In this document: positions 1 to 8,987 of the stretch, piece by piece
Layout of the letters: each line of letters begins with the position of its first letter
How positions within the stretch are numbered: position 1 is the first letter of the stretch
Assembly (NCBI GenBank): GCA_051252515.1
Contig: JBPOFS010000009.1
Location: 54,833-118,832, forward strand
Length of the DNA stretch: 64,000 bases
Source: UBA5078 sp051252515
Lineage (GTDB): Bacteria; Pseudomonadota; Gammaproteobacteria; Pseudomonadales; Pseudohongiellaceae
Reading direction: 5' to 3'
Notes under the pieces: generated by a model
The model's input: the letters and a program-made list of their open reading frames with translations, nothing else
The model's database searches: none
What the model was told of the DNA's origin: nothing
Made by a program: the position numbers and the translations under genes

Positions 1-760
1 GTGTAATTAACACCTCACGAATCATGGGGCTCCAACCTTGAATCATTCGATGATTGATCATTGCCCAAGGTGCCAGTCCGTCCTCAATATGACAGGTAGT
101 GCAACGTCGCTTGAGAATCGGAGCAATTTCATTCTGATAAGAGATTTGGCGGTCACCAAAAAGTTCTTTATAGAGGTACTCCACGGGAGTGCCCTCAACT
201 GCCGGCAACTCAGCCTCAGGAAGCTCGTCACCATCTAAAAGCGCCACCAATGCCTGTTCGAGATAAGGGGTTTGCGTTGCGGTAGCGCTGACACCGATAC
301 CACTGTGCAGTGGGCCTCGGTAAAGGACATCGTGGGAAACCGGGTCTAGAATAAGCGCTTCATTGGTGGTGACCACCTTTAGGGAGCGTGCGACGAGTTG
401 CGCGCTATCTTGCAACACCGGAAGGTCAACGCCTAGTTGCGCCATTTCTTCGATGATTTGATCTCTGCTTTGCGCAGGATCGGGATTAAGCAGTAAAACC
501 ACCACGCCCTGCTCAGTGAAGCGAGTGCTGAGGTCGTCTAAAAGAGGAATAGCTTGCTGCGAAGCGGATTCGCCGTTGCCCTGCACAAAGAGCACCACCA
601 ATTCAGACTCGCCATACCGACTCAATTGGTGAAACGTGCCATGCTGATCTAGTAGCGCAAAATCAGTGCTTCTCTGTGCCATTGCTGACGCAGACAATAA
701 TGCGGCCAAAAACAACCCAAAACACTTCAGGGTACCGATAGTAATTTTTCGTATTCTCAT
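1..760 (-). CDS. Redoxin/cytochrome c protein of the PHM-like family, 3' part outside the window
   Basis: The reading frame is open from an ATG at 758-760 down to the left edge, giving 253 residues with the C-terminal part missing. Residues 1-28 form a signal peptide ending in ASAMAQ. Residues 33-160 are a thioredoxin-like (redoxin) domain beginning DFALLDQHGTFHQLSRYG. A c-type haem site CTTCH follows at 220-224, in the context SYQNEIAPILKRR. The sequence after it (PWAMINHRMIQGWSPMIREV) matches the same place in the proteins at 51127-52845 and 53073-54770, so this is a third paralogue and probably carries the same copper-monooxygenase domain beyond the edge. Unlike the other two, its redoxin domain has no cysteine (VQGNGESASQQ), so it cannot do thiol chemistry there. 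It follows leuS on the same strand after 129 bases. Periplasmic location is inferred from the signal peptide and the haem site. Confidence 0.85.
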   Translation of the reverse strand, partial: MRIRKITIGTLKCFGLFLAALLSASAMAQRSTDFALLDQHGTFHQLSRYGESELVVLFVQGNGESASQQAIPLLDDLSTRFTEQGVVVLLLNPDPAQSRDQIIEEMAQLGVDLPVLQDSAQLVARSLKVVTTNEALILDPVSHDVLYRGPLHSGIGVSATATQTPYLEQALVALLDGDELPEAELPAVEGTPVEYLYKELFGDRQISYQNEIAPILKRRCTTCHIEDGLAPWAMINHRMIQGWSPMIREVLIT

Positions 761-889
761 AGTCTGCAATAGCTCATTTACGACATTGATGACGCATTTA
801 AACATAGTGCAGACTACGAAGGCTCCCTTGATTCTTACTAAATACTGACGAATTCTGAAAGCAGTATATGAATACTGAAATTCGCCACA

Positions 890-3439
890 TTAGACAATAA
901 AGTTTACAAGCTTGCCAGGTACGAATATGACTTTCTTGATATTCACCCCTGCTAGCTTATCCGCCACACCGTCTGCATTTCGAGCAATTTCTTCGATCTG
1001 AGCCTTTTCTAAGGTTCTATCAAGCGTTAGCTCTGCACGGCGCTTACCATTGATATGCACTGTCATCGTAACGGTATCGGCAACAAGCCAGTTTTCATCC
1101 GCTACAGGCCATGGGTAGTAGGCTAAGGTATCGGTATGCCCTAAGCGCTGCCAAAGCTCTTCCGCAATATGAGGAGCAAACGGCGCGAGTACCAAGACAA
1201 ACTTCTCCGCTATCTCCTTTGGAATGCTTTTTTGTTTTTTCGCTAAGTTCACGAACTCCATCATTTTGGCGATAGACGTGTTGAAGCGCATATTCTCAAT
1301 GTCACTAGTCACTTTATGGACCGTGATATTAATTTCACGGCGCAATTCGTCGCTCGCGCTAGATTCAGGCTCGTCAGTAACCACGCTAGATAGCTGTTCT
1401 GTCTCCAAATCAATCAATAGAGACCAAGCGCGATCGAGGAAGCCAAAGACGCCCTTCACCCCATTCGTTTGCCAAGGTTTCACAGCCTCGAGAGGCCCCA
1501 TAAACATTTCGTACAAACGCAATGAGTCAGCACCATATTCAGCGACAACATCATCGGGATTGACCACATTAAGGCGAGACTTGGACATCTTCTCTTCGCG
1601 CGCACTCAACAGCGTGTCGCTGTCTTTCGCATAAGGCTTGCCGTCTCTGTATTCCACTTCGTTAGGGCCATAGAAACGACCGGCTTCATCACGGTGACTG
1701 ATGCCTAAAATCATGCCTTGATTGAAGAGCTTCTTGAAGGGCTCACGGGTATGCACAAGACCGCAATCGAACAATACTTTATGCCAAAAACGGGCGTATA
1801 ACAGATGCAACACGGCATGCTCTACACCGCCAACATAAAGGTCCACCGGGCCCCAGTATTTTTCGGCTTCGGGATCAAATGGCATTTTGTCATTATGTGG
1901 ATCCATATAGCGCAAGTGATACCAGCAAGATCCCGCCCATTGCGGCATCGTGTTTGTCTCTCGCAACAAAGACTCGCCGTCCAATTCGACTCGCATCCAA
2001 TCCTCTGCTCGCGCCAATGGCGGCTGACCATCAGTGGTAGGCTTATACTCGTCCAACTCTGGCAATGTGATCGGCAAGTCGCCAGCGGGAACCGTATGAA
2101 TCGCGCCAGTTTCAGGATTATGCATGATCGGAAACGGCTCGCCCCAATAGCGCTGGCGAGAGAACAGCCAGTCGCGCAATTTGTAGGTCGTCTCGCCTTT
2201 TCCTAGGCCTTTTTCTTCTAGCCAAGCGATCATCTTCGCTTTGGCTTCAATCGTGTTAAGCCCGTCGAGGAACTGTGAATTAGTCGCTGCGCCTTCCGCT
2301 ACATGCGCCGCCTCTTCAATATTGCCACCAGCAACCACTTCAATAATGGCTAGCCCAAACTTTTTCGCAAATTCGTAATCACGCTCATCATGGGCAGGCA
2401 CGGCCATAATGGCACCCGAACCATAATCGGCCTTAACATAATCGGCTATCCAAATAGGCACAGGCAGACCATTCGCGGGATTGATGGCATAAGCACCAGT
2501 GAACACGCCTGTCTTATCTTTAGCGGCCGCGGTTTCACGGTCCAGATCGCTAACGTTTTTAACTGTGGCAATGTAGGCGTTAACTGCCTCGATTTGTGCA
2601 GCGCTGCTTATCTGAGCCACCAGAGGATGTTCAGGTGCTAACACGCAAAATGTTGATCCAAATAGTGTGTCGGGCCGAGTTGTAAACACTTCGAAACTAG
2701 CATCGTGATCTTGTACAGCGAAGCGCACTTGCGCCCCAACTGATTTACCGATCCACTGACGCTGCATTTCAATAATGCCCGCAGGCCAATCCAGGCCATC
2801 GAGATCACTCAGCAAACGCTCTGCATACGCGGTGATTTTCAACATCCACTGTCGCATCATGCGACGCTCAACTAAATCGCCCGTTTCTACGTAGCGACCG
2901 TCTTGTACTTCTTCGTTCGACAACACCGTACCCTGGGCTGGACACCAGTTCACTGGCACTTCTGCGAGATACGCGAGGTCTTTTTCATACAGCTTTAAGA
3001 ATATCCATTGTGTCCAACGGTAATAATCCACTTTGCTGGTGTCGATCTCTCTTTTCCAGTCATAGGACAAGCCAAGGCGTTTGATTTGCCCTCGAAAGTT
3101 GCTGATATTCTCTTGCGTAATAACAGCCGGGTGACGCCCTTCGCGAATAGCCGCTCGCTCCGCAGGCAGTCCAAATGCGTCCCATCCCATTGGATGCAAT
3201 ACATTAAAGCCATTCATGCGCTTGAATCGCGCAATGATGTCGGTAGCGGTATAGCCCTCTGGGTGACCTACATGGAGCCCTGATCCAGACGGATAAGGAA
3301 ACATATCCAGTACATAGTACTTGGGCTTGCTAAAGTCGTCATTGCCGACGCTGAAGGTGCTGTTCTGGTCCCAGAACTGCTGCCATTTCGGTTCGATATC
3401 CGAGGGGCTGTATTTCTTACTCATGCTATTGGCCGTCAT
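890..3439 (-). CDS. leuS: Leucyl-tRNA synthetase
   Basis: This class I enzyme charges tRNA-Leu with leucine in the cytoplasm. It is 849 residues long, near the usual 860 for bacterial LeuS. The HIGH-type signature is HVGH at residues 56-59 and KMSKS is at 617-621. The CP1 editing domain keeps its threonine-rich loop TTRPDT at 253-258 and the catalytic-aspartate region AHDERDYEF. The anticodon-binding and C-terminal domains follow, ending with the short beta-rich tail typical of the family. A second in-frame ATG five codons in (3424) is an equally good start, since neither has a clear ribosome binding site. In many gammaproteobacteria lptE and holA follow leuS; here the next gene is the redoxin/cytochrome protein instead. 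Confidence 0.98.
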   Translation of the reverse strand: MTANSMSKKYSPSDIEPKWQQFWDQNSTFSVGNDDFSKPKYYVLDMFPYPSGSGLHVGHPEGYTATDIIARFKRMNGFNVLHPMGWDAFGLPAERAAIREGRHPAVITQENISNFRGQIKRLGLSYDWKREIDTSKVDYYRWTQWIFLKLYEKDLAYLAEVPVNWCPAQGTVLSNEEVQDGRYVETGDLVERRMMRQWMLKITAYAERLLSDLDGLDWPAGIIEMQRQWIGKSVGAQVRFAVQDHDASFEVFTTRPDTLFGSTFCVLAPEHPLVAQISSAAQIEAVNAYIATVKNVSDLDRETAAAKDKTGVFTGAYAINPANGLPVPIWIADYVKADYGSGAIMAVPAHDERDYEFAKKFGLAIIEVVAGGNIEEAAHVAEGAATNSQFLDGLNTIEAKAKMIAWLEEKGLGKGETTYKLRDWLFSRQRYWGEPFPIMHNPETGAIHTVPAGDLPITLPELDEYKPTTDGQPPLARAEDWMRVELDGESLLRETNTMPQWAGSCWYHLRYMDPHNDKMPFDPEAEKYWGPVDLYVGGVEHAVLHLLYARFWHKVLFDCGLVHTREPFKKLFNQGMILGISHRDEAGRFYGPNEVEYRDGKPYAKDSDTLLSAREEKMSKSRLNVVNPDDVVAEYGADSLRLYEMFMGPLEAVKPWQTNGVKGVFGFLDRAWSLLIDLETEQLSSVVTDEPESSASDELRREINITVHKVTSDIENMRFNTSIAKMMEFVNLAKKQKSIPKEIAEKFVLVLAPFAPHIAEELWQRLGHTDTLAYYPWPVADENWLVADTVTMTVHINGKRRAELTLDRTLEKAQIEEIARNADGVADKLAGVNIKKVIFVPGKLVNFIV

Positions 3440-3656
3440 TCGCGAGGGTGCGATAAATGGGAATAATCCCTTGATTGTGATAAAAATTTGGGAGAAAGAG
3501 GATAAACCACCTCCACCCTCATTACAATTTACGATGCCTTAATGCCACGCTATTTCTAGCGTCTTTAATGAACAAAGTCACGCTTAGGCTTTGACTTGTT
3601 AAAAACTAAGCATAGAATCGGCTACAGGGCTTTCACTGTGATCTGCCCAGTTCCTA

Positions 3657-3962
3657 TTGGACTTTAGATTGAGCACTACCGTGTTACGAGCATTACTCCT
3701 CTTCACTTCGCTGCTTTTTAGTCTCTATGTAAGCGCCGCAGAGTCTCCAAGCTCGCACGCTGTGACGACCAATGGCATCAGCCAATCTGCATTGCTCATC
3801 GAAGCGCCTTGCATCACTCCAGATCAAGTCGAAAAATTTTTCTTACCCTCCCCAGAACTTGCGCCGCTCGCACTGACGGCTAGTATAGTAGCGCTATACC
3901 AGCACAGACCTTCGCATTTTGTTCAACTTACCACCCTACACAATCGCAGCCCTCCAGTTTAG
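3657..3962 (+). CDS. Hypothetical small exported protein
   Basis: This open frame of 101 codons starts with TTG at 3657; a GTG at 3681 is an alternative. The N-terminus has a hydrophobic stretch (ALLLFTSLLFSLYVSAAE) that looks like a signal peptide with an alanine cleavage site. The rest has no domain I recognise. It lies between divergent leuS and the CBS gene, with about 100 bases to the latter. It could be a small real secreted protein, but no strong ribosome binding site supports it. Confidence 0.35.
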   Translation: MDFRLSTTVLRALLLFTSLLFSLYVSAAESPSSHAVTTNGISQSALLIEAPCITPDQVEKFFLPSPELAPLALTASIVALYQHRPSHFVQLTTLHNRSPPV

Positions 3963-4059
3963 TCACTTTAAACTTCAGCTCCATGCACCCCTTTATGGTT
4001 ATGGCATCGAGCACTATTTTTTTCGTGACAAAAATTCTTAATTAACTGGAGTTAAATAG

Positions 4060-4629
4060 ATGCGCTCACTCAACTTATCGCCCGTAAGCAGTATTGCTCA
4101 CTTGGTTTACCCCGATGAATTCCATGAATTGAACCTCAATTCACCTGCTATGGAGTTCTTCACAGATTTCAAACGACACATCCCCATCACTATTGAGGGC
4201 ACTACCCCCGCGGAAAATGTGGAAACCCTCATGCGCAAAGCTCACGTCAAACTTAAATTGGTAGTTGATACGCGAGGCGAGTTCATTGGCACTCTTAGTT
4301 TAGAGGACTTAGATGAACCTCACTTCATGCGCCAAGTGGCAGAGGGATTTTCTCGAAATGAAATCATGGTAGAGGACTTAATGAGGTCGAAATCACAAAT
4401 TTTGGCGCTTCGTCTTTCAGACCTTGAAGAGTCCACAATCAACGATGTCATTAAGGCGCTACAAAAAAAGGGCCAACAACACTGTCTTGTGGTGGATTAC
4501 AGCGGCACTCAGATTCGCGGGATTATTTCAGCTAGCGATGTAGCCAGACGCCTGCAAATCCCCATTAGAATAGAAAGAGTCCCTACTTTTATAGACATAT
4601 TCAGCTCAGTTAAAAGGCCTGCAGCTTAG
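4060..4629 (+). CDS. CBS-domain pair protein
   Basis: A 189-residue cytoplasmic protein with two CBS motifs, which usually bind adenosine nucleotides and act as energy sensors. The first spans about residues 37-100 (KLVVDTRGEFIGTLSLEDL) and the second about 105-172 (HCLVVDYSGTQIRGIISASD, followed by VARRLQIP). No catalytic domain is attached, so it is a stand-alone CBS protein with an unknown partner. The start is preceded by CTGGAG eight bases upstream. A strong hairpin terminator follows directly. It appears to be a single-gene unit. Confidence 0.85.
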   Translation: MRSLNLSPVSSIAHLVYPDEFHELNLNSPAMEFFTDFKRHIPITIEGTTPAENVETLMRKAHVKLKLVVDTRGEFIGTLSLEDLDEPHFMRQVAEGFSRNEIMVEDLMRSKSQILALRLSDLEESTINDVIKALQKKGQQHCLVVDYSGTQIRGIISASDVARRLQIPIRIERVPTFIDIFSSVKRPAA

Positions 4630-4651
4630 CGTCACGGCGTCACTGAACTTT

Positions 4652-4686
4652 GCTGGGAGTCATTAGTTTTGACTCCCAGCCTTTTT
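4652..4686. terminator. Rho-independent terminator after the CBS gene
   Basis: A perfect 11-bp stem (GCTGGGAGTCA with TGACTCCCAGC) encloses a 7-base loop and is followed by CTTTTT. It sits between two convergent genes. The T-run favours the plus-strand CBS gene, though the hairpin could also slow transcription of the minus-strand gene ending at 4685. Confidence 0.9.
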
Positions 4687-5122
4687 AATTCACATCCGTT
4701 ACCAATGATAAGTAGTACGAACAGATCGTTGGAAGATCAGCGACCCGATCAAACTCTCGGCGCTCAATGCCTGTTGATGAAGCATTCTGTCCGCTGAGAA
4801 ACATCACTCGGGTTCTCAACTCAATGTCTCCGGAACCCCAATCTTGCCCCGATGGGGTGACTTCATTACCGTATAAACCAAAAAAACGCACAGGATCCCA
4901 TTGCACAGAGCCTTCGTCGCCGACATGTCCCGTCGCTAGATACACATTAAGATCTGGCAATATTCGACATTGAAAAATATTGGCATTTGCATCGACGTTC
5001 ACATAAGTGAAATTACGTAAAAATTTCCAGTTACCTACCAAGCCCTCTTCCAATGCTTGCGCTGAGCTCGTCACCGCCAAGACCCCTAAGCATAACCCCG
5101 ATATCGCAATTCTTGCCTTCAT
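4685..5122 (-). CDS. Hypothetical exported protein
   Basis: A 145-residue protein with a classical signal peptide (MKARIAISGLCLGVLAVTSSAQA, cleavage after AQA). The mature part is acidic and has two cysteines (in IFQCRIL and PTICSYY) that could form a disulfide in the periplasm. I recognise no family. The start is fixed by a strong AGGAGG eight bases upstream of the ATG. It reads away from the caspase gene and converges on the CBS gene. Confidence 0.7.
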   Translation of the reverse strand: MKARIAISGLCLGVLAVTSSAQALEEGLVGNWKFLRNFTYVNVDANANIFQCRILPDLNVYLATGHVGDEGSVQWDPVRFFGLYGNEVTPSGQDWGSGDIELRTRVMFLSGQNASSTGIERREFDRVADLPTICSYYLSLVTDVN

Positions 5123-5280
5123 AGCACTGCCTCCTTTTTATCTGCCTTTATCAAGCAAGCCCCTTGTGCAATTAGACTTGTTTGTTCACTTCCGCTAATC
5201 TTTTAATCGCTTGCGGCGTCTTCACTGGCCCGTGCCGGTTTGAACAATTTCAACTACCCCGCCAGAGGGCATTATCCCCG

Positions 5281-7650
5281 ATGAAACGCACTATTTTTAC
5301 AATCACTAAACCCCGTGTTGCGTTGCGGTATTGTAGCGCATTATTACTGAGCCCTTTTTTCTATCTTCCACTCGCAAACGCTCAAGATGTAATTTCGGAC
5401 CCTCTATTCGGAACAGAGAGTATCGAAGGAGGATTTGTAGCAGACCCCTTTAAAGTCAATATTATTGCTGGGGGGCCATTTGACGCGAGCACAGGCGACT
5501 CCAATTGTTCCGGCTATATCGCCGCAGACCAACCCGATTTCAGGATTCATTACACCCCAAGCAATTATCCCCTGGGTATCTTCGTCAACTCTCTTATCGA
5601 CACCACTCTAATTGTGAACACTCCCGATGGGAGCTGGGAGTGTAATGATGATTTCTCTGAGCTTGAGAACAACAACTCGGGAATCCTGCTAACCACACCT
5701 TTAACAGGGCAGTATGACATTTGGGTTGGGACTTATGACCAGTCCGATGCTGGGGCCGATGCCCAGCTCATTATTACCGAACACACTCAGGATCAATGGC
5801 TAAGCCTTAGCAACGATTCAGACGCTGTTGGCGGCGATACAAACTCTTTCGATCGCACCACCATTTTGGCCAACAGCGCAGAGCTTGGGACCCTCGCCGC
5901 TGGCGATGACACCTTGCAGAATTACGGTTATGCAGACAGCTACGTTTTTGCAGCGACCACTGGACAAAGTGCAATTATCGACCTTAGCTCCAGTGAGTTT
6001 GATACTTATTTATTGGTCCGCACGCCCAGTGGTAAAGAGCTGAGTAACGATGACTTTGAGGGACGTACAGATCGCTCACTACTAAGCATCGAGGTTCCGG
6101 AAACCGGAGAATATGAGATCGTCGTGTCCAGCTTCATGAGCAGCGAGTCAGGGGACTATTCTTTGTCCTTTACCCTCGATGACAATAGTGACACACCAGG
6201 TGAGCGAGCCGAATCTGGCACTCTGTCGAGTTCAGACGCCCAATTGGAGAGTGGCGAATACATTGATATCTATGAGCTCAATGGAAGGCCAGGCCAACGC
6301 TTACAGGCCGACTTGCGCTCAGAAGACTTCGATACCTTCCTTATTCTCATTACCCCCTCTGGAGAACAATTCGAAAACGATGATATGGACTCTACTAACC
6401 GTAGCTTTCTTGATATGACACTTGCAGAAGCAGGGGATTATCGTGTTGTCGTGACATCCTATGGAGTGGGCGCCGTAGGAGACTACACGCTCCAGCTCGA
6501 TCAAGATGCCACAAGCTCTAACCAAACGAATGATTCAGAAATGCGCAGCCTTACAGTGGGGCAAGCCATAGAAGGGGAGTTAAGAGAAGGTGCAAGCGCA
6601 CGCGTTAATGATAAATGGGAAGACACCTATTGGTTCACCGGCGAGACTGACGAGACATTACGCATTGATCTCAATTCAAGTGACTTCGACACCTATTTGC
6701 GCCTAGTCACCCCTAACGGAGAACTAATTGAGAATGACGACTTTGAAGGTAGCATTAGCACCTCCTCGGTCTCACTTACATTACGTGAGAATGGCCGTTA
6801 TCGTGTAGTGGTCACTAGTTACGGGGCAAATGATGCCGGCCCATACGAACTGAGCTTGCTAGAACAGAGCGAGCGCATCATCACTCCCAATATTAGTGGG
6901 GGCGAAATATATGGCATTTTTGTAGGCATCAGCGACTACCCTGGTACTGATGCAGATTTAAACTACACCGACCAAGACGCCACTCGCGCGCGTGATGCTC
7001 TCATTAACGGCGCTGGCATGCGCCCAGAAAACAGCATCACTCTGCTCAATAGCGACGCCACCACCGCTAACTTCCATGCCGCCATTGAGCGTACGGCCAT
7101 GCGAGCGACACCCCAAGACACCTTTGTCCTATTTTACTCAGGCCATGGTGACCGCGTTATTCGCCTCGATGGCCCAGATAGTGCTGACCCTGACGGTTTA
7201 GACGAAACTATTGAACTGTACGACGGTGCAATGATCGATGATGAATTAGCGCTCTTATTTGACACAGTGTCCGCAGGCACGACTCTGCTAGTGCTCGACT
7301 CATGTTTCAGTGGTGGTTTTGCCAAAGATCTCGTCTCTAAACCCGGTCGAATGGGACTGTTTTCATCTGAAGAAGATGTCACTTCGCAGGTAGCCTCCAA
7401 GTTTCGCGCTGGCGGCTATCTCTCTGTTTTCTTTGAAGAAGCATTAGCCGGCTACGCAGATTTCGATGAAAATGGCGAGCTAACAGCAATAGAACTGAGC
7501 GAATATTTGCACGATCGGTTTCGAAATGACGTAAAGTCTACAAGTCCCGATCATTATGTTCGCACTAGTGGCCCTCAATCGGGCTACCAACACTTAGTAG
7601 TCGACCGAGGAGGTGTAGGACCTTACAATATTCTTTTTAATCATCAATGA
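5281..7650 (+). CDS. Exported orthocaspase (peptidase C14-like) with PPC repeats
   Basis: A 789-residue protein counted from the ATG at 5281, chosen because it begins a proper signal peptide (LLLSPFFYLPLANAQD); the frame stays open upstream to a TTG at 5182. A divergent beta-domain is followed by three pre-peptidase C-terminal (PPC) repeats at about 213-298, 326-410 and 446-525, each with the signature FDTxL..TPxGxxxxNDD. A caspase-like domain fills 541-789: it starts YGIFVGISDYP and has the catalytic dyad His622 (YSGHGD) and Cys675 (DSCFSGG). An EF-hand-like loop (DFDENGELTAIE) near 728 may bind calcium. The family cleaves after basic residues in characterised metacaspases; the substrate here is unknown. 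Its stop codon overlaps the start of the next gene (ATGA), so the two are probably co-translated. Confidence 0.88.
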   Translation: MKRTIFTITKPRVALRYCSALLLSPFFYLPLANAQDVISDPLFGTESIEGGFVADPFKVNIIAGGPFDASTGDSNCSGYIAADQPDFRIHYTPSNYPLGIFVNSLIDTTLIVNTPDGSWECNDDFSELENNNSGILLTTPLTGQYDIWVGTYDQSDAGADAQLIITEHTQDQWLSLSNDSDAVGGDTNSFDRTTILANSAELGTLAAGDDTLQNYGYADSYVFAATTGQSAIIDLSSSEFDTYLLVRTPSGKELSNDDFEGRTDRSLLSIEVPETGEYEIVVSSFMSSESGDYSLSFTLDDNSDTPGERAESGTLSSSDAQLESGEYIDIYELNGRPGQRLQADLRSEDFDTFLILITPSGEQFENDDMDSTNRSFLDMTLAEAGDYRVVVTSYGVGAVGDYTLQLDQDATSSNQTNDSEMRSLTVGQAIEGELREGASARVNDKWEDTYWFTGETDETLRIDLNSSDFDTYLRLVTPNGELIENDDFEGSISTSSVSLTLRENGRYRVVVTSYGANDAGPYELSLLEQSERIITPNISGGEIYGIFVGISDYPGTDADLNYTDQDATRARDALINGAGMRPENSITLLNSDATTANFHAAIERTAMRATPQDTFVLFYSGHGDRVIRLDGPDSADPDGLDETIELYDGAMIDDELALLFDTVSAGTTLLVLDSCFSGGFAKDLVSKPGRMGLFSSEEDVTSQVASKFRAGGYLSVFFEEALAGYADFDENGELTAIELSEYLHDRFRNDVKSTSPDHYVRTSGPQSGYQHLVVDRGGVGPYNILFNHQ

Positions 7651-8987
7651 GCAATATGAACGAACCCTATAAAAACTTCATTGACTTCATGGACCTCCTG
7701 CTAGACGCGATTTGTGTCGTCAATCCACAGGGGCGGTTTTTGTTCGTCAGTGCAGCATGCGAGCGAATATTTGGCTATACACCAAAAGAGATGCTCGGGC
7801 TTAAAGTATTAGACTTGGTCCATCCCGATGATAAGGACATAACAGCGTCAGTAGCAGAGAGCATCAATGCTGGCGCAGAGTCTCATGCGTTTGAGAATCG
7901 ATATATTCATAAAGACGGGCATGTTGTGCATATCCGCTGGTCGGCTCGATGGTCCGAACAAGATCAAGTACGAATCGCGGTCGCCCACGACATTACCGAA
8001 CGTAAACGCGCAGAAGCTATGCAGCAGGCACTTTATGCGATCTCTGAAGCCGCGCACTCTGTAGAGGACTTAACAAGTCTATTCCCGCGCATTCATCACA
8101 TCATTAACAATTTGCTTCCAGCCTCTAACTTTTTCGTCACTTTGTATGACAGACAAACCGATGAATTACGTTTTCCTTACTTTGTCGATGAGTACGACGA
8201 TGTCCCAGAGCCGCGCCCCCTAGAGAGTGGCACACTGAGCGCGGAGGTTATTCGTTCGGGTGAACCGCTTCTAATCAGGGTCGAATCCGACGCAGAATTA
8301 AACAAACGCTTTCCGGAGATTGTTGGGACTTCATCCCTTGATTGGCTAGGAGTGCCTTTAAAAGCAGGCAAGGTCTGCCTGGGAGCTCTAGTCGTCCAAA
8401 CTTACACAGGGGATGTACGGTATACAGAGCAGGATAGGGAATTATTTCAATTTATATCCAATCAAGTCGCCTCTGCGATCTCTCGAACACAAATGCACGA
8501 ACGACTTATTCATGCCGCAGGGCATGATCCGCTAACGGCACTTGCTAATCGGGGCCTATTTGAAGACCGCCTGCAACGAGTACTAGCAAGAGTGCGACGC
8601 AACCCGGCTCGTTTTGCAATCCTTTACATCGACCTCGACAAATTTAAAGAGGTGAACGATTTACACGGCCATTTCACTGGCGACCGAGTGCTCAAAGAAG
8701 TCGCAACGCGCTTAAAGAGTTGTGTCAGAGAGTCCGATACTGTTGCGCGGATTGGTGGGGATGAATTTGTGCTTTTGTTAAATCAAATCATTAAATCGAG
8801 TGATGCGCAAAACGTGGCTGAAAAAATTCGCGTCGCTCTAGATTACCCCATCAAGCACAACGGCCAGCACCTACTTATAAGCCCAAGCATTGGTATAGCC
8901 ATTTACCCGGACCATGGCGATAACATCGAAGCGTTATTAAACTATGCTGACAAAGCCATGTACTCCGGAAAAAGAAATACACTTTAG
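7647..8987 (+). CDS. PAS-GAF-GGDEF diguanylate cyclase
   Basis: A 446-residue cytoplasmic signalling protein with no membrane segment. A PAS domain lies at about 10-125 (ending VAHDITERKRAEAM), a GAF domain at about 140-285, and a GGDEF domain at 290-446. The active-site motif GGDEF is intact at 370-374, and an RxxD product-inhibition site (RESD, 361-364) lies exactly five residues before it, so it should make c-di-GMP from GTP with feedback control. No EAL domain is present. The start overlaps the caspase stop by four bases, pointing to one transcript and coupled translation. The 3' end overlaps the end of convergent glpD by four bases. Confidence 0.93.
   Translation: MSNMNEPYKNFIDFMDLLLDAICVVNPQGRFLFVSAACERIFGYTPKEMLGLKVLDLVHPDDKDITASVAESINAGAESHAFENRYIHKDGHVVHIRWSARWSEQDQVRIAVAHDITERKRAEAMQQALYAISEAAHSVEDLTSLFPRIHHIINNLLPASNFFVTLYDRQTDELRFPYFVDEYDDVPEPRPLESGTLSAEVIRSGEPLLIRVESDAELNKRFPEIVGTSSLDWLGVPLKAGKVCLGALVVQTYTGDVRYTEQDRELFQFISNQVASAISRTQMHERLIHAAGHDPLTALANRGLFEDRLQRVLARVRRNPARFAILYIDLDKFKEVNDLHGHFTGDRVLKEVATRLKSCVRESDTVARIGGDEFVLLLNQIIKSSDAQNVAEKIRVALDYPIKHNGQHLLISPSIGIAIYPDHGDNIEALLNYADKAMYSGKRNTL

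Noticed and set aside
861..895. Inverted repeat CAGTAT/ATACTG after leuS as a terminator
   Set aside because: The stem is short and AT-rich and no T-run follows on the minus strand, so I do not call it.
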